Positions 8,229 to 16,908 of a stretch of 32,570 bases of DNA are shown piece after piece (the first letter of the stretch is position 1; each line of letters begins with the position of its first letter). Source of the stretch: an uncultured beta proteobacterium (GTDB lineage Bacteria > Pseudomonadota > Gammaproteobacteria > Burkholderiales > Burkholderiaceae_C). The DNA is taken from NCBI GenBank assembly GCA_903909815.1, contig CAIVXG010000031.1:1-32570 (forward strand), in the 5' to 3' direction. The translations under genes were made by a program, and so were the position numbers. A model generated the notes under the pieces. The model did not search any database, was not told where the DNA came from, and was given only the letters and a program-made list of their open reading frames with translations.

Positions 8229-8708
8229 TCAGATCCGGGCAGTCGCGACCGCTTTGGCCGCTGCTGCCCGGATCAGTAATACCGGCACCGGCGCTGCGCG
8301 CATGATCTGTTCCGCGTCACTGCCCATGACAAAGCGACCTACACCGCGTCGGCCGTGGGTTCCAATGACGATCAGGTCGGCGCCCCAGTCCTTCGCCGCT
8401 TCAATCACGGTTTCTGAAACGCGGGCCGCCAGACCATCAAAGAGCAGGCTGTCGACCGTAACCCCGGCGGCTTTAGCCTGCGCTTTTCCTTGCTCCAGAA
8501 TCTGCTTTCCCATCTCTTCCATCCTGGGAATCAGATCGCCCGCGTAAACCGCGTAGGGCTCGAAGCCCGTGGCAAATGTCAGTGGATCCAAAACATGAAT
8601 CAGACGCAAGCTCGCACCCGTGAGCTTGGACAGTTTGATGGCCTCCTCCAAGCCCAGGTTGGCTGTGGCACTGCCATCGATGGGAACCAGTATTCGTTGG
8701 TACATCAA
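8229..8708 (-). CDS. universal stress protein, UspA family
   Basis: A 159-residue single-domain Usp. It begins MMYQRILVPIDGSATANLGLE, with the conserved Asp in VPIDGS. Near the C-terminus lies the ATP-binding motif G-x2-G-x9-G-S, seen as GTHGRRGVGRFVMGSDAE, followed by APVPVLLIR. It is therefore expected to bind ATP. Usp proteins are cytoplasmic and are induced on growth arrest or other stress. Usp genes are often found beside alternative PHA synthase genes, which fits the neighbourhood. The gene is convergent with the exporter operon. Upstream (8709 onward) its promoter region backs onto that of the RRM gene. Confidence 0.92.
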   Translation of the reverse strand: MMYQRILVPIDGSATANLGLEEAIKLSKLTGASLRLIHVLDPLTFATGFEPYAVYAGDLIPRMEEMGKQILEQGKAQAKAAGVTVDSLLFDGLAARVSETVIEAAKDWGADLIVIGTHGRRGVGRFVMGSDAEQIMRAAPVPVLLIRAAAAKAVATARI

Positions 8709-8921
8709 TCATCTCCTGCGCCCAATTGGCTTGAGCCGGACCAGTGTCATATCAAGTCTGGACGCCCAAATTGATCAAACGCAATCCCGGCCGGTACGCC
8801 AGCGCCTGCGTCAATTTCTCCGGCGTCAAGGCCATGGAATCATGAATTCGTTGTGTGCTTGCAACAATTGGCAACTGCAGTGCTGAATTTTTGGGTATTT
8901 TCATGCCACGCCGAAGACATC

Positions 8922-8950
8922 TTGGCAATCGCTGTCGCCGCGCGCATAAT
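8922..8950 (+). promoter_or_regulatory. sigma-70 type promoter of the RRM gene
   Basis: The -35 hexamer TTGGCA (8922-8927) and the -10 hexamer CATAAT (8945-8950) are separated by exactly 17 bp, each one mismatch from consensus. Transcription would begin near 8957, about 130 bases before the RRM start codon. No other pair of comparable quality was found in the 377-bp gap 8709-9085. Confidence 0.65.
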
Positions 8951-8956
8951 GTGCGA

Positions 8957-9085
8957 GTGTCCGCTGATGGTCAGCACACGGGTTTGCGGTGAACGGTCAG
9001 TTTCGCGTCTGTTAAGTCTTCATTGGTTTGTTGATTGCGTATATCGGACTCCATCGCGTTTTGATTTTTTTTCAGGAGTCCCTTC
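8957..9085 (+). promoter_or_regulatory. long 5' leader of the RRM mRNA
   Basis: If the promoter at 8922-8950 is used, the mRNA carries about 129 untranslated bases. They end in a T-rich tract (gttttgattttttttc) and a strong ribosome site CAGGAG about nine bases before the ATG. Leaders of this length are typical of cold-shock mRNAs such as cspA, and glycine-rich RRM proteins are cold-inducible in several bacteria. Regulation through this leader is inference; I could not fold it reliably by eye. An ORF of 112 codons overlapping here (from 8853) has no convincing start and is not called. Confidence 0.4.
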
Positions 9086-9475
9086 ATGGGCAACAAACTT
9101 TACGTGGGCAACCTGCCCTATTCTTTCCGCGACGAAGATATGCAGCAAGCTTTTGCCGCATTCGGTACCGTCTCCAGCGCCAAGGTCATGATGGAGCGTG
9201 ATACCGGTCGTTCCAAAGGCTTCGGCTTTGTGGAAATGGGCAACGATGCTGAGGCACAAGCTGCCATCAAGGGCATGAACGGTCAACAGTTCGGTGGCCG
9301 CGGTCTCGTGGTGAACGAAGCCCGTCCGATGGAAGCTCGTCCTCCCCGCACCGGCGGTGGCGGCGGCTACGGTGGTGGTGCTGGCGGTGGCGGCGGTGGC
9401 GGCTACGGCGGCGGCGCTGGTCGTAGCGGCGGCGGCGGTGGCGGTGGTTATGGCGGTGGCCGTAGCAGCTACTAA
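9086..9475 (+). CDS. glycine-rich RNA-binding protein with one RRM domain
   Basis: A 129-residue protein. Residues 4-82 form an RNA-recognition motif with RNP2 LYVGNL (5-10) and RNP1 KGFGFVEM (44-51). From residue 89 the chain is almost pure glycine with regularly spaced tyrosines (GGGYGGGAGG repeated) and ends GGRSSY. It resembles the small RRM proteins of cyanobacteria and proteobacteria (Rbp type), which bind U-rich single-stranded RNA and often rise in the cold. The start is fixed by an AGGAG site about nine bases upstream. It is monocistronic, with its own promoter and terminator. Confidence 0.92.
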   Translation: MGNKLYVGNLPYSFRDEDMQQAFAAFGTVSSAKVMMERDTGRSKGFGFVEMGNDAEAQAAIKGMNGQQFGGRGLVVNEARPMEARPPRTGGGGGYGGGAGGGGGGGYGGGAGRSGGGGGGGYGGGRSSY

Positions 9476-9501
9476 TTTCGGGCCCTGCGCCACGAAATAA
9501 C

Positions 9502-9525
9502 AAAGGGCCCTCGTGGCCCTTTTTT
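9502..9525 (+). terminator. Rho-independent terminator of the RRM gene
   Basis: The stem AGGGCC pairs with GGCCCT around the loop CTCGT and is followed by six or more T. It lies 30 bases after the RRM stop and before the convergent lptC end. A longer alternative pairing with the upstream gggccctgcgccacg segment (9480-9495) is also possible. Confidence 0.85.
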
Positions 9526-9573
9526 GTTGTGCGCCAAGCTTATGCGAGGGCCGAGCAGCAGCGCCCTTTGCGA

Positions 9574-10191
9574 CTATTTGACTGGTTTGGCTTGCAGTTC
9601 ACCCCGAACATGGCCATGCAACAGCAGCACGCGTTCGACATTGTCAAAATCCATGCCATCCGCCGAAACTCGATCTTTGCCGCGCAGCAGCAGCACTGGC
9701 TTGTCGGTTTCCAATCGCTCAACATTGGCATAGGCATGAAAGAACTCGCCGTGCAGTTCACTTGCCGGAACCTGATGCCCAGTGGCATCGGTGCGAGCCT
9801 CACGCACCACGCTGGCATGGCCAAACAGCTGCACCTCCGAGCCATCCCCATTGGTTAGCGCGCGATCGGCACTGGCCGCGACGATGCCGCTTTGCTCTGA
9901 CACCGCGCGCAGCCGTACCCCGTCTATCTCCACGGTGTCCGTATCCGGAAAATGTCGGGCCTGGGCGCCGTGCAGTTCGTTCTTCAGACGCCCGGCGTCA
10001 TCAAAAATCTTGATGGAAAAATTGCGCATGAAATAGTCCGGTTCATGCCGTGCAGCGACCGTCGGCGTGGCCGGGAAAGCGCCGGGCGTACTGCGCACCA
10101 GCCACCACGAACCCAGCGCCATCAATCCCATCAGGATCAAGGGCAAATAGATGGATGCACGATCCCATATCCGCTGCAATTGGCGCTTCAT
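9574..10191 (-). CDS. lptC: LPS export periplasmic protein LptC
   Basis: A 205-residue bitopic protein. One N-terminal membrane helix (about residues 14-30, YLPLILMGLMALGSWWLV) is followed by a periplasmic beta-jellyroll domain beginning HEPDYFMRNFSIKIFDDAGRL. The phrase PDYFMRNF with later HFPDTDTVEI is typical of LptC in Burkholderiales. LptC passes LPS from the LptBFG transporter to LptA across the periplasm. Its start codon overlaps the stop of kdsC (ATGA type), so it is the third gene of a kdsD-kdsC-lptC operon. Unusually, lptA and lptB do not follow; the operon ends against the RRM terminator. Confidence 0.9.
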   Translation of the reverse strand: MKRQLQRIWDRASIYLPLILMGLMALGSWWLVRSTPGAFPATPTVAARHEPDYFMRNFSIKIFDDAGRLKNELHGAQARHFPDTDTVEIDGVRLRAVSEQSGIVAASADRALTNGDGSEVQLFGHASVVREARTDATGHQVPASELHGEFFHAYANVERLETDKPVLLLRGKDRVSADGMDFDNVERVLLLHGHVRGELQAKPVK

Positions 10192-10733
10192 GTCTGGTAA
10201 GCGCGCAACAAGTCAGCATAGCGGCCACTTGCCATCAGCAGCAGATCGCAAAATTCACGTACCGCGCCATCGCCGCCACGCGCCTGTGTCACGTAGTGGG
10301 CTCGCGCCAGCAGCTCCGCATGGGCATTCTTCGGCGCGCACGCCAAAGCACAACGCCGCATCATGGACAGGTCCGGCCAGTCGTCTCCCATGGCAGCGGC
10401 TTCGCTCCACTGCAACCCCAGCGTTTGCAGAATCTCTTGCGCCGCAGGGCCCTTGTCTTCTGTGCCGTAGCGCGCGTGCGTGACGCCCAACGCCTCCAAT
10501 CGCAAACGCAAAGGCTTGGAGTCTCGCCCGGTAATGACTGCTGGCGTGATCCCCGCCTTTTGCAGCAGTTTGATTCCATGTCCATCGAGCGTGTTGAAGC
10601 GCTTCATGGTTTCGCCATGCTCCGTGAAGTGAAGTCCGCCGTCCGTAAGAACGCCATCCACGTCAAAGAACGCGACACGTACCCCCTGTGCCATCAGCAG
10701 CAACTCGACTGGAAACTCAAGCGCGGGCTTCAT
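10188..10733 (-). CDS. kdsC: 3-deoxy-D-manno-octulosonate 8-phosphate phosphatase KdsC
   Basis: A 181-residue HAD-superfamily phosphatase of the short, cap-less KdsC type, removing phosphate from Kdo-8-P in LPS inner-core synthesis. The nucleophile motif is FFDVDGVLTDG (Asp24, Asp26), followed by the motif-II region TGRDSKPL, and MGDDWPDL supplies the last metal ligands. The frame is open to a GTG at 10745. The ATG at 10733 is preferred because an AAGG lies at a workable distance upstream, inside the end of kdsD. It directly follows kdsD and overlaps lptC. Confidence 0.93.
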   Translation of the reverse strand: MKPALEFPVELLLMAQGVRVAFFDVDGVLTDGGLHFTEHGETMKRFNTLDGHGIKLLQKAGITPAVITGRDSKPLRLRLEALGVTHARYGTEDKGPAAQEILQTLGLQWSEAAAMGDDWPDLSMMRRCALACAPKNAHAELLARAHYVTQARGGDGAVREFCDLLLMASGRYADLLRAYQT

Positions 10734-10749
10734 ACTGTGATGCACGCCT

Positions 10750-11751
10750 TCAGATCACCTTGGCGCGCATCAAGTCGCCGACGTGGACCACGCCCACCAG
10801 AACACCATCCTGCGCGACCACGAGCACGCAGGTAATGCGATGCTGCTCCATGAGTTCGGCCGCTTCCGCGGCCAAGGAGTGGGATTGGATGGCGCGCGGG
10901 CTCGGATGCATGACCTGCTGTGCGGTCATGCTGCGCAGATCAACGCCCTTTTCAATCAGACGTCGCAGGTCACCGTCGGTGAAGATGCCTAAAACTTGTT
11001 GCTGCGCATCCACCACCGCGCAGGCACCCAGCCCCTTGAGACTCATTTGACGCATCAACTCACTCAAACCCGCCTGCGGCAGCACCATCGGAATCGCATC
11101 GCCCGTATGCATCACGTCACTGACATGCGTCAACAATCGGCGACCCAAAGCGCCCCCTGGATGGGAGCGCGCAAAGTCTTCCGCCTTGAAGCCACGGGCA
11201 TCGAGCAGTGCCACGGCCAGCGCATCGCCCAGAGCAAGCTGTGCCGTGGTGCTGGCTGTGGGCGCCAAATTGAGCGGGCAAGCCTCCTTCTCGACACCAC
11301 TGTCCAGCGTCTGGTCGGCGTGGCGGGCAAGGGTGGATTGTGCGCCGCCGGTAATCGCAATCAACGGCACACCCTGACGTTTGAGCACCGGCAAAATGGC
11401 CGTGAGTTCTTCGCTTTCGCCGCTGTTGGAAATCGCCAGCACCAGATCGATCGACATGATCATTCCCAGGTCCCCATGGCTGGCTTCTGCCGGATGCACG
11501 AACATGGAAGGCGTTCCTGTGGACGCGAAGGTGGCGGCGATCTTGCGGCCGATATGGCCGCTCTTACCCATGCCCATGACGACCACCCGGCCGCGCACGC
11601 CCAGCATCATTTGCACTGCTCGAGCAAAAGAGGTGTTCAGGCGTGCCTTCAGACCAAGCACCGCCGCTGCTTCAATGTCAAAGGTCTCGTGCGCCAGGCG
11701 CAGGGCCTGGCTGGGGTCAAAGGGACGAGGTGTGATTGGGCTGACTGTCAT
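10750..11751 (-). CDS. kdsD: D-arabinose 5-phosphate isomerase KdsD (KpsF/GutQ family)
   Basis: A 333-residue enzyme converting ribulose 5-phosphate to arabinose 5-phosphate, the first committed step toward Kdo. The N-terminal SIS domain shows GMGKSGHIGRKIA and the sugar-phosphate loop SNSGESEEL. Two CBS domains follow (about residues 205-265 and 275-333), with GIFTDGDLRR and LVGVVHVGDLM. This length and layout are exactly those of KdsD/KpsF. It is the first gene of the minus-strand operon, divergent from the antiporter gene across a 77-bp gap. Confidence 0.94.
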   Translation of the reverse strand: MTVSPITPRPFDPSQALRLAHETFDIEAAAVLGLKARLNTSFARAVQMMLGVRGRVVVMGMGKSGHIGRKIAATFASTGTPSMFVHPAEASHGDLGMIMSIDLVLAISNSGESEELTAILPVLKRQGVPLIAITGGAQSTLARHADQTLDSGVEKEACPLNLAPTASTTAQLALGDALAVALLDARGFKAEDFARSHPGGALGRRLLTHVSDVMHTGDAIPMVLPQAGLSELMRQMSLKGLGACAVVDAQQQVLGIFTDGDLRRLIEKGVDLRSMTAQQVMHPSPRAIQSHSLAAEAAELMEQHRITCVLVVAQDGVLVGVVHVGDLMRAKVI

Positions 11752-11828
11752 GGCAGCATTCTATCGGCGGGCTCAGCGCTCGCCATGGTTTGACTGGCGC
11801 TTGTTTTTTCTCTTGCTAGTATCGAGGC

Positions 11829-13814
11829 ATGACTGCGCTTGAACTCACCCTGCTGTACCTGCTGGCCGCGGTGCTGGGCGTGGTCGCGAGCCGTTCGCTC
11901 AAGCTGCCGCCGATTCTGGGCTACCTCACTGTCGGAATCGTCATCGGACCGAATGCACTGGCATTGGCGCAGAACTCCGCTGGCATTCAGCATCTGGGCG
12001 AATTCGGCGTGGTATTTCTGATGTTCGTGATCGGACTGGAATTCAATCTGCACAAGCTGCGCGCCATGCGCCGCCACGTATTTGGGCTGGGGCTGTTTCA
12101 GGTCGTGCTGACGATGCTCCTGGTCACGCTCGGATCCTGGGGCTTGCGCCTGCTGCTACCTGCCTATTGGCAAATGTCCTGGCCGACGTCGCTGGCGCTG
12201 TCGGGCGCCTTGGCCATGAGCAGCACAGCCATCGTGATCAAGCTGATGTCGGAGCGGCTGGAAATGGAATCGGAGCACGGCAAGCGTGTTTTGGGCGTGC
12301 TGCTGTTTCAGGACTTGGCCGTCGTCCCACTGCTGGTGCTGATCCCGGCACTGGGAACCTCGGGCGAACAATTGGTCGCGGCGCTGGCGCTGGCTTCGTT
12401 CAAGGCCGCGGTCTTGATTACGGTACTGTTGGCGGGGGGCCAGCGCGTGATGCGCCGGTGGTTAACACTGGTGGCAAGACGCAAGAGCGAAGAGCTCTTT
12501 GTCCTGAACCTGTTGCTGATCACACTGGGCCTGGCATGGCTCACCGAACTCGCGGGCCTGAGTCTCGCTTTGGGCGCCTTCATTGCCGGCATGCTGGTGT
12601 CGGAGACGGAATTCAAACACCAGGTGGAAACCGACATTCGACCATTCCACGATGTGCTGCTGGGCTTGTTTTTCATCACTATCGGCATGCTGCTGGATTG
12701 GCGCGAAGTCACGCGGCATTGGCCGCTGGTGCTGGTGCTGGTGACGTTGCCAGTGCTGTTCAAGCTGGTGCTGGTGACAGCCTTGGCCAAGGCGTTTGGC
12801 GCCACCGACGGTGTATCTCTGCGCACCGGCCTGTACCTGGCGCAAGCAGGCGAGTTCGGCTTCGTGTTGCTGTCGCTGGCGCAGGGGTCGGGGCTGGTGC
12901 CGCCCGAACTGCTCAATCCAATCCTGGCGAGCATGGTGCTCTCCATGCTCGCCACCCCCTTCATCATCCTGTACAGCAACGCGATCGTGATGAAGCTGGT
13001 CAGCAGCGATTGGCTGCAACAGTCACTGCAAATGACCAGCATCGCGCGCAAATCCATCGGCACCAGCAGGCACGTCATCATCTGCGGCTACGGTCGCTGT
13101 GGCCAGAACCTGGGGCGCATTCTGGAGCGCGAAGGTATTCCTTACATGGCCATGGACCTGGACCCCGATCGGGTGCGGCAGGCCGCCGCCGCCGGTGAGC
13201 CCGTGGTGTTTGGAGATGCGGTGAGACTGCAGGCATTGATCGCGGCGGGCCTGGCCCGCGCCAGCGCCGTGGTAGTGACTTACCTGGACACCCCCAGCGC
13301 GCTCAAGGTGCTGGCAAATGCACGCATGCATGCGCCCACGGTGCCGGTGATTGTGCGTACCCAGGACGACCACGACCTGGAACGGCTGCAGACTGCCGGC
13401 GCCACCGAGGTGGTGCCGGAAGCGATCGAGGGCTCGCTCATGTTGGCCAGTCACGCCCTGGCCCTGGTGGGCGTGCCCATGCGGCGCGTGATTCGCATCG
13501 TGCAGGATCAACGCGACGCACGCTACAACCTGTTGCGCGGCTACTTTCATGGTGCCGACGACGACTCGGTGGTGGAACTGGAGCACGAACGTCTGGCTAC
13601 CGTGACCCTGGCTGCGGGTGTGCGCTGCGTGGGCAAGCCCCTTGTGCAATTGGGACTGCCCGGCCTGAACGTGCGCCTGGTGGCGCTGCGAAAAGGGCAT
13701 GGCAAGGCGGTGAAGCCGGACGACGACACGCTTCTGGACGCGGGAGACACGCTGGTGCTGTGCGGAAAACCGGAAGCGCTGGCGCTGGCTGAAATATCGC
13801 TCATGGCGGGATAA
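11829..13814 (+). CDS. KefC/YbaL-type monovalent cation:proton antiporter (CPA2)
   Basis: A 661-residue inner-membrane protein. Residues 1-380 or so are a string of about a dozen membrane segments with the CPA2 patterns [16 protein letters not shown] and [14 protein letters not shown] cytosolic RCK/TrkA-N domain follows, with the nucleotide motif [10 protein letters not shown] (residues 420-429), and a TrkA-C domain near residues 570-655. This matches YbaL/KefB/KefC, which exchange K+ or Na+ for protons under nucleotide control. No glutathione-linked ancillary flavoprotein (KefF/KefG) is encoded next to it, so glutathione gating cannot be claimed. Confidence 0.9.
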   Translation: MTALELTLLYLLAAVLGVVASRSLKLPPILGYLTVGIVIGPNALALAQNSAGIQHLGEFGVVFLMFVIGLEFNLHKLRAMRRHVFGLGLFQVVLTMLLVTLGSWGLRLLLPAYWQMSWPTSLALSGALAMSSTAIVIKLMSERLEMESEHGKRVLGVLLFQDLAVVPLLVLIPALGTSGEQLVAALALASFKAAVLITVLLAGGQRVMRRWLTLVARRKSEELFVLNLLLITLGLAWLTELAGLSLALGAFIAGMLVSETEFKHQVETDIRPFHDVLLGLFFITIGMLLDWREVTRHWPLVLVLVTLPVLFKLVLVTALAKAFGATDGVSLRTGLYLAQAGEFGFVLLSLAQGSGLVPPELLNPILASMVLSMLATPFIILYSNAIVMKLVSSDWLQQSLQMTSIARKSIGTSRHVIICGYGRCGQNLGRILEREGIPYMAMDLDPDRVRQAAAAGEPVVFGDAVRLQALIAAGLARASAVVVTYLDTPSALKVLANARMHAPTVPVIVRTQDDHDLERLQTAGATEVVPEAIEGSLMLASHALALVGVPMRRVIRIVQDQRDARYNLLRGYFHGADDDSVVELEHERLATVTLAAGVRCVGKPLVQLGLPGLNVRLVALRKGHGKAVKPDDDTLLDAGDTLVLCGKPEALALAEISLMAG

Positions 13815-13852
13815 GCTTGGCGTCGTTGCAGCAACACCAGGAACTACATTCC

Positions 13853-14407
13853 ATGCACACTTTCAATATCAGCCAGTACCTCAAAGATCACATTCGAACC
13901 ATACCTGACTGGCCCGCGCCGGGGGTCCAGTTTCGCGACATCACGCCACTGCTGCAGAACCCCAAGGTATTTCGCGTGCTGATCGATGCCTTCGTGCACC
14001 GCTACATGGACCCCGCCCTGCGTCCAGACGTTGTCGCCGGGTTGGACGCACGCGGCTTCATCCTGGGTGCGGTGGTGGCCTACGAGCTCAATGTCGGCTT
14101 CATACCGATCCGAAAAAAGGGCAAGTTGCCATTTGACACAGTCCAGGAAACCTACGAGCTCGAATACGGCAGCGCCACGGTGGAATTGCATACCGATGCC
14201 GTCAAGCCAGGCGACCGCGTCCTGTTGCTTGATGATCTGATCGCCACCGGTGGAACCCTGCTCGCAGGCAAGAATCTTCTGGAGAAGCTCGGCGCAATCG
14301 TCATCGAGGGCGCCGTGATCGTCGATCTACCCGAACTGGGTGGCTCAGCGAAAGTTCGCGCTGGCGGGATGGAGTTGTTTGCGCTTGTCGACTACGCCGG
14401 ACATTGA
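13853..14407 (+). CDS. apt: adenine phosphoribosyltransferase
   Basis: A 184-residue cytosolic salvage enzyme making AMP from adenine and PRPP. The PRPP-binding motif [13 protein letters not shown] is at residues 123-135. Residues 7-37 show the usual Apt start ([28 protein letters not shown]), here described in pieces: [18 protein letters not shown] and [10 protein letters not shown]. The frame is open to a TTG at 13817, but the ATG at 13853 has AGGAA about ten bases before it and gives the standard Apt N-terminus. It follows the antiporter gene by 38 bp and may be cotranscribed. Confidence 0.95.
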   Translation: MHTFNISQYLKDHIRTIPDWPAPGVQFRDITPLLQNPKVFRVLIDAFVHRYMDPALRPDVVAGLDARGFILGAVVAYELNVGFIPIRKKGKLPFDTVQETYELEYGSATVELHTDAVKPGDRVLLLDDLIATGGTLLAGKNLLEKLGAIVIEGAVIVDLPELGGSAKVRAGGMELFALVDYAGH

Positions 14408-14457
14408 CGTCGCAAGTGCATGGGCAGCGTCACCTGCGTAACCGCTACCGAGCGAAC

Positions 14458-15237
14458 TCAATGGAACTCGCCGTACTGGGACGTTCCCAGGCCCGGTGGC
14501 CGCGTTTCAGGGCTGACAACCTGTGTATCTTCATAGCCGGTTGTCAACGGGTTGGGGGAGCGCGCTGGCGCGCGCGCCACGGCCGAAGCAGGCGCAGTGA
14601 CCGTCACCGCCAGTGCCCGCTTAAAAGCCAGCATTTCGTCAGTGTGAACCGGTTCGTGCTGGGGATCAGACTGTTCGCGGGGCGCCTTGGGTTCTGTCGG
14701 GCTATCTGCCGCTGCAACGGCTGGAACAGCAGTTTCAACTGGGAGGAAGGGTGTTGGCTGAACTGGGGTCTCGCCCAATCCGGCATCCTTGCGCCAATAC
14801 ACGGCGGTCACAACGATATCGAAGTGAGACTTGGCGCTTTCGCTTATCAGTTGCTCCATTTCCGCCAATTTCGCGCCGTCATCGCCCAGATTCGCGGCGA
14901 TGTCGATCATCACCAAATAGCGTCGGCCGCCCTGGTCCAGGGCGAGAACCTTAAACTTGTAGCTCGTTGCCAGAACCCCAACTTTCATCAGAGATTCGCG
15001 CACTGCCCCGTACAGTTGATCACGCCGGGCCAATGCCTGGGCTCTCAATTGCTCCCTCACTGCGGCATTTTCTAGAGCACGGGCGATGGCGCGGGATTCT
15101 GTGGGCGCAGCAGGCTGGGCGGCCCTTGGACCCATTCCCATGGCGCGCGCCTTGTCCGACGGCCCCATCGTGTCGGGCGTGATCGACACACTTGCCGAAT
15201 CAGACTTTTTGCGAAATAACCAGCTACGCAGGGACAT
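14458..15237 (-). CDS. uncharacterised protein with a conserved alpha/beta core and low-complexity tail
   Basis: I do not recognise this 259-residue protein by name. The start is set at MSLRSWLFRKK; the frame continues upstream to 15450 but with non-coding-looking composition. Residues 1-60 are basic, then Ala/Pro-rich. A compact core of about 90 residues follows (REQLRAQALARRDQLYGAVRE to FDIVVTAVYWRKD), containing GVLATSYKFKVLALDQGGR and RRYLVMIDIAANLGDD, which looks like a small mixed alpha/beta fold. The last 90 residues are rich in Pro, Ala and Thr. No signal peptide or membrane helix is seen, so it is probably cytoplasmic. It is divergent from pepP over 119 bp. Confidence 0.75.
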   Translation of the reverse strand: MSLRSWLFRKKSDSASVSITPDTMGPSDKARAMGMGPRAAQPAAPTESRAIARALENAAVREQLRAQALARRDQLYGAVRESLMKVGVLATSYKFKVLALDQGGRRYLVMIDIAANLGDDGAKLAEMEQLISESAKSHFDIVVTAVYWRKDAGLGETPVQPTPFLPVETAVPAVAAADSPTEPKAPREQSDPQHEPVHTDEMLAFKRALAVTVTAPASAVARAPARSPNPLTTGYEDTQVVSPETRPPGLGTSQYGEFH

Positions 15238-15299
15238 ATCGTTTCTTTCAGGGAAAATGCAATATCTAATCGACCCCAAAATCATGGGCTGCAATGTGC

Positions 15300-15312
15300 T
15301 GGAATAATTCCA
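15300..15312. promoter_or_regulatory. palindrome between divergent genes, possible operator
   Basis: TGGAATAATTCCA is a perfect 6-bp inverted repeat around one A. It lies in the 119-bp divergent spacer, 45 bp before the pepP start and 63 bp before the minus-strand gene. It could be a regulator site; no regulator gene is adjacent and this is inference. Confidence 0.3.
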
Positions 15313-15356
15313 ACCGCTCAATATGATTGAAAATCGGGGTACTTCAGGATCACAGC

Positions 15357-16751
15357 ATGCCTCAGAATGATAAACCCATTTATGCGCAGCGGCGCGCCCA
15401 GTTTGCAAGCCAGTTAGGTCACGGTGCCATTGCCATCGTGCCCACTGCACCGGAACGGGTGCGCAATCGCGACAGCGATTTTCCGTATCGACACGACAGC
15501 TATTTCTATTACTTGACAGGTTTTTGCGAACCCAACGCCTGGCTCATAGTCAACGGTGACGGCGGGTCCACCCTGTTTTGCCAACCCAAGGACCTGGAAC
15601 GGGAAATCTGGGATGGAACTCGGCTTGGGCCAGCGGCGGCGCCAGCCGCGCTGGGCGTGGATGCTGCATTTTCCGTTTCGGAACTGGATGCAAAACTGCC
15701 TTCGATGCTGGAAAACCGCAGCATCGTGTGGTATCCGTTTGCGACACACCAGGGGCTCGAGTCGCGCGTGACGTCGTGGCTTGACAAAGTGCGTGCGCGC
15801 GTGCGCTTTGGCGCCCTGTCACCGCAATTGCTGCGTGACGCCTGCGGACTTCTGGATGAGATGCGTCTCATCAAAGATGCGCACGAACAAGACATCATGC
15901 GCCGGGCCGCACAGATTTCAGCGCAGGCACATGTGCGCGCAATGCAATGCAGCGCCCGAATGTTGCGTGCCGGGCAGGATGTGCGCGAGTACCACCTCGA
16001 AGCCGAGGTGCTGCACGAGTTTCGCCGCCATGGCTCGCAGTTTCCTGCCTATGGCTCCATTGTTGCGTCGGGCGCCAATGCCTGCGTGTTGCATTACCGG
16101 GCCGACGCCGCGCCGGTGCGCGCGGGCGAACTGGTGCTGATGGACGCCGGCTGCGAACTCGACGGTTATGCCAGCGACATCACGCGCACTTTCCCTGCCG
16201 ATGGTCGCTTCAGCGCACCGCAGCGAGCGCTGTACGATTTGGTGTTGGCCAGTCAGAATGCTGCGATTTCCGTCACCCGCGAGGGCGCCCGCTTCACCGA
16301 CCCTCACGATGCCACGGTGCGAGTTCTGGCGCAGGGCATGCTGGATCTGCGGCTGCTGGATGCAAACCTGGTCGGCACTGTTGAAGATGTCATTGAAAAG
16401 CGCGCCTACTCTCAGTTCTACATGCACCGCACCGGCCATTGGCTGGGAATGGATGTGCACGACTGTGGCAGTTATGTGGAGCCGGGCGAGGTCGGCCGGC
16501 CTGACGAACGCCGGGATCCGCTGTCCGGAGAGACCATCACCGACCGACCCAGCCGTTTTCTGCGCTGTGGCATGGTGTTGACGATCGAACCCGGCATCTA
16601 TGTCCGCCCGGCGCCGGGCGTGCCCGAGTGCTTTCATGACATTGGCATTCGGATCGAGGATGACGCCATCGTCACCGCTAGCGGTTGCGATTTGATCAGT
16701 CGCGCCGTGCCCGTTGATGCCGACGAAATTGAAGCCTTGATGCGCGATTGA
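15357..16751 (+). CDS. pepP: Xaa-Pro aminopeptidase (aminopeptidase P, M24B)
   Basis: A 464-residue metallopeptidase releasing the N-terminal residue in front of proline. The N-terminal creatinase-like domain (IYAQRRAQFASQL, DSDFPYRHDSYFYYLTGF) precedes a pita-bread catalytic domain. The five metal ligands are all visible: Asp263 and Asp274 (DAGCELDGYASDITRTFP), His361 (HRTGHWLGMDVHD), Glu411 (TIEPGIYV) and Glu434 (IRIEDDA). A TTG at 15327 is in frame, but the ATG at 15357 follows an AGGA at good distance. In many betaproteobacteria pepP neighbours ubiH-type hydroxylase genes; none is present here. Confidence 0.95.
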   Translation: MPQNDKPIYAQRRAQFASQLGHGAIAIVPTAPERVRNRDSDFPYRHDSYFYYLTGFCEPNAWLIVNGDGGSTLFCQPKDLEREIWDGTRLGPAAAPAALGVDAAFSVSELDAKLPSMLENRSIVWYPFATHQGLESRVTSWLDKVRARVRFGALSPQLLRDACGLLDEMRLIKDAHEQDIMRRAAQISAQAHVRAMQCSARMLRAGQDVREYHLEAEVLHEFRRHGSQFPAYGSIVASGANACVLHYRADAAPVRAGELVLMDAGCELDGYASDITRTFPADGRFSAPQRALYDLVLASQNAAISVTREGARFTDPHDATVRVLAQGMLDLRLLDANLVGTVEDVIEKRAYSQFYMHRTGHWLGMDVHDCGSYVEPGEVGRPDERRDPLSGETITDRPSRFLRCGMVLTIEPGIYVRPAPGVPECFHDIGIRIEDDAIVTASGCDLISRAVPVDADEIEALMRD

Positions 16752-16908
16752 TGTATCCGCGGTCCCGGCTTGTCGAATCAGAACCCATCATGGGCAAGCC
16801 TACAATGAGCCGTTAGCGGCGGCTGGTGCGGGTCGTGAACCCTCTCGCCCAGCCTACATTCAATTCATGGGTGGCCCGGTTGGCTGCCAGAGCGCGGAGG
16901 CTCAAAAA

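Noticed and set aside
8217-8232. Short inverted repeat CTGAC/GTCAG between the permease and the Usp gene
   Set aside because: Only five pairs, no T-tract, and it overlaps the Usp stop; too weak for a terminator call.
8853-9191. 112-codon frame overlapping the RRM gene start
   Set aside because: It runs through the promoter and leader, has no ribosome site, and conflicts with the well-supported RRM gene.
11779-11824. TTGACT and TAGTAT before the antiporter gene as a promoter
   Set aside because: The spacer is about 21 bp, too long for a normal sigma-70 promoter.
16788-16798. CCCATCATGGG palindrome before maeB
   Set aside because: Only 5 bp per arm, no promoter pair in register, and short palindromes of this kind are expected by chance in GC-rich DNA.
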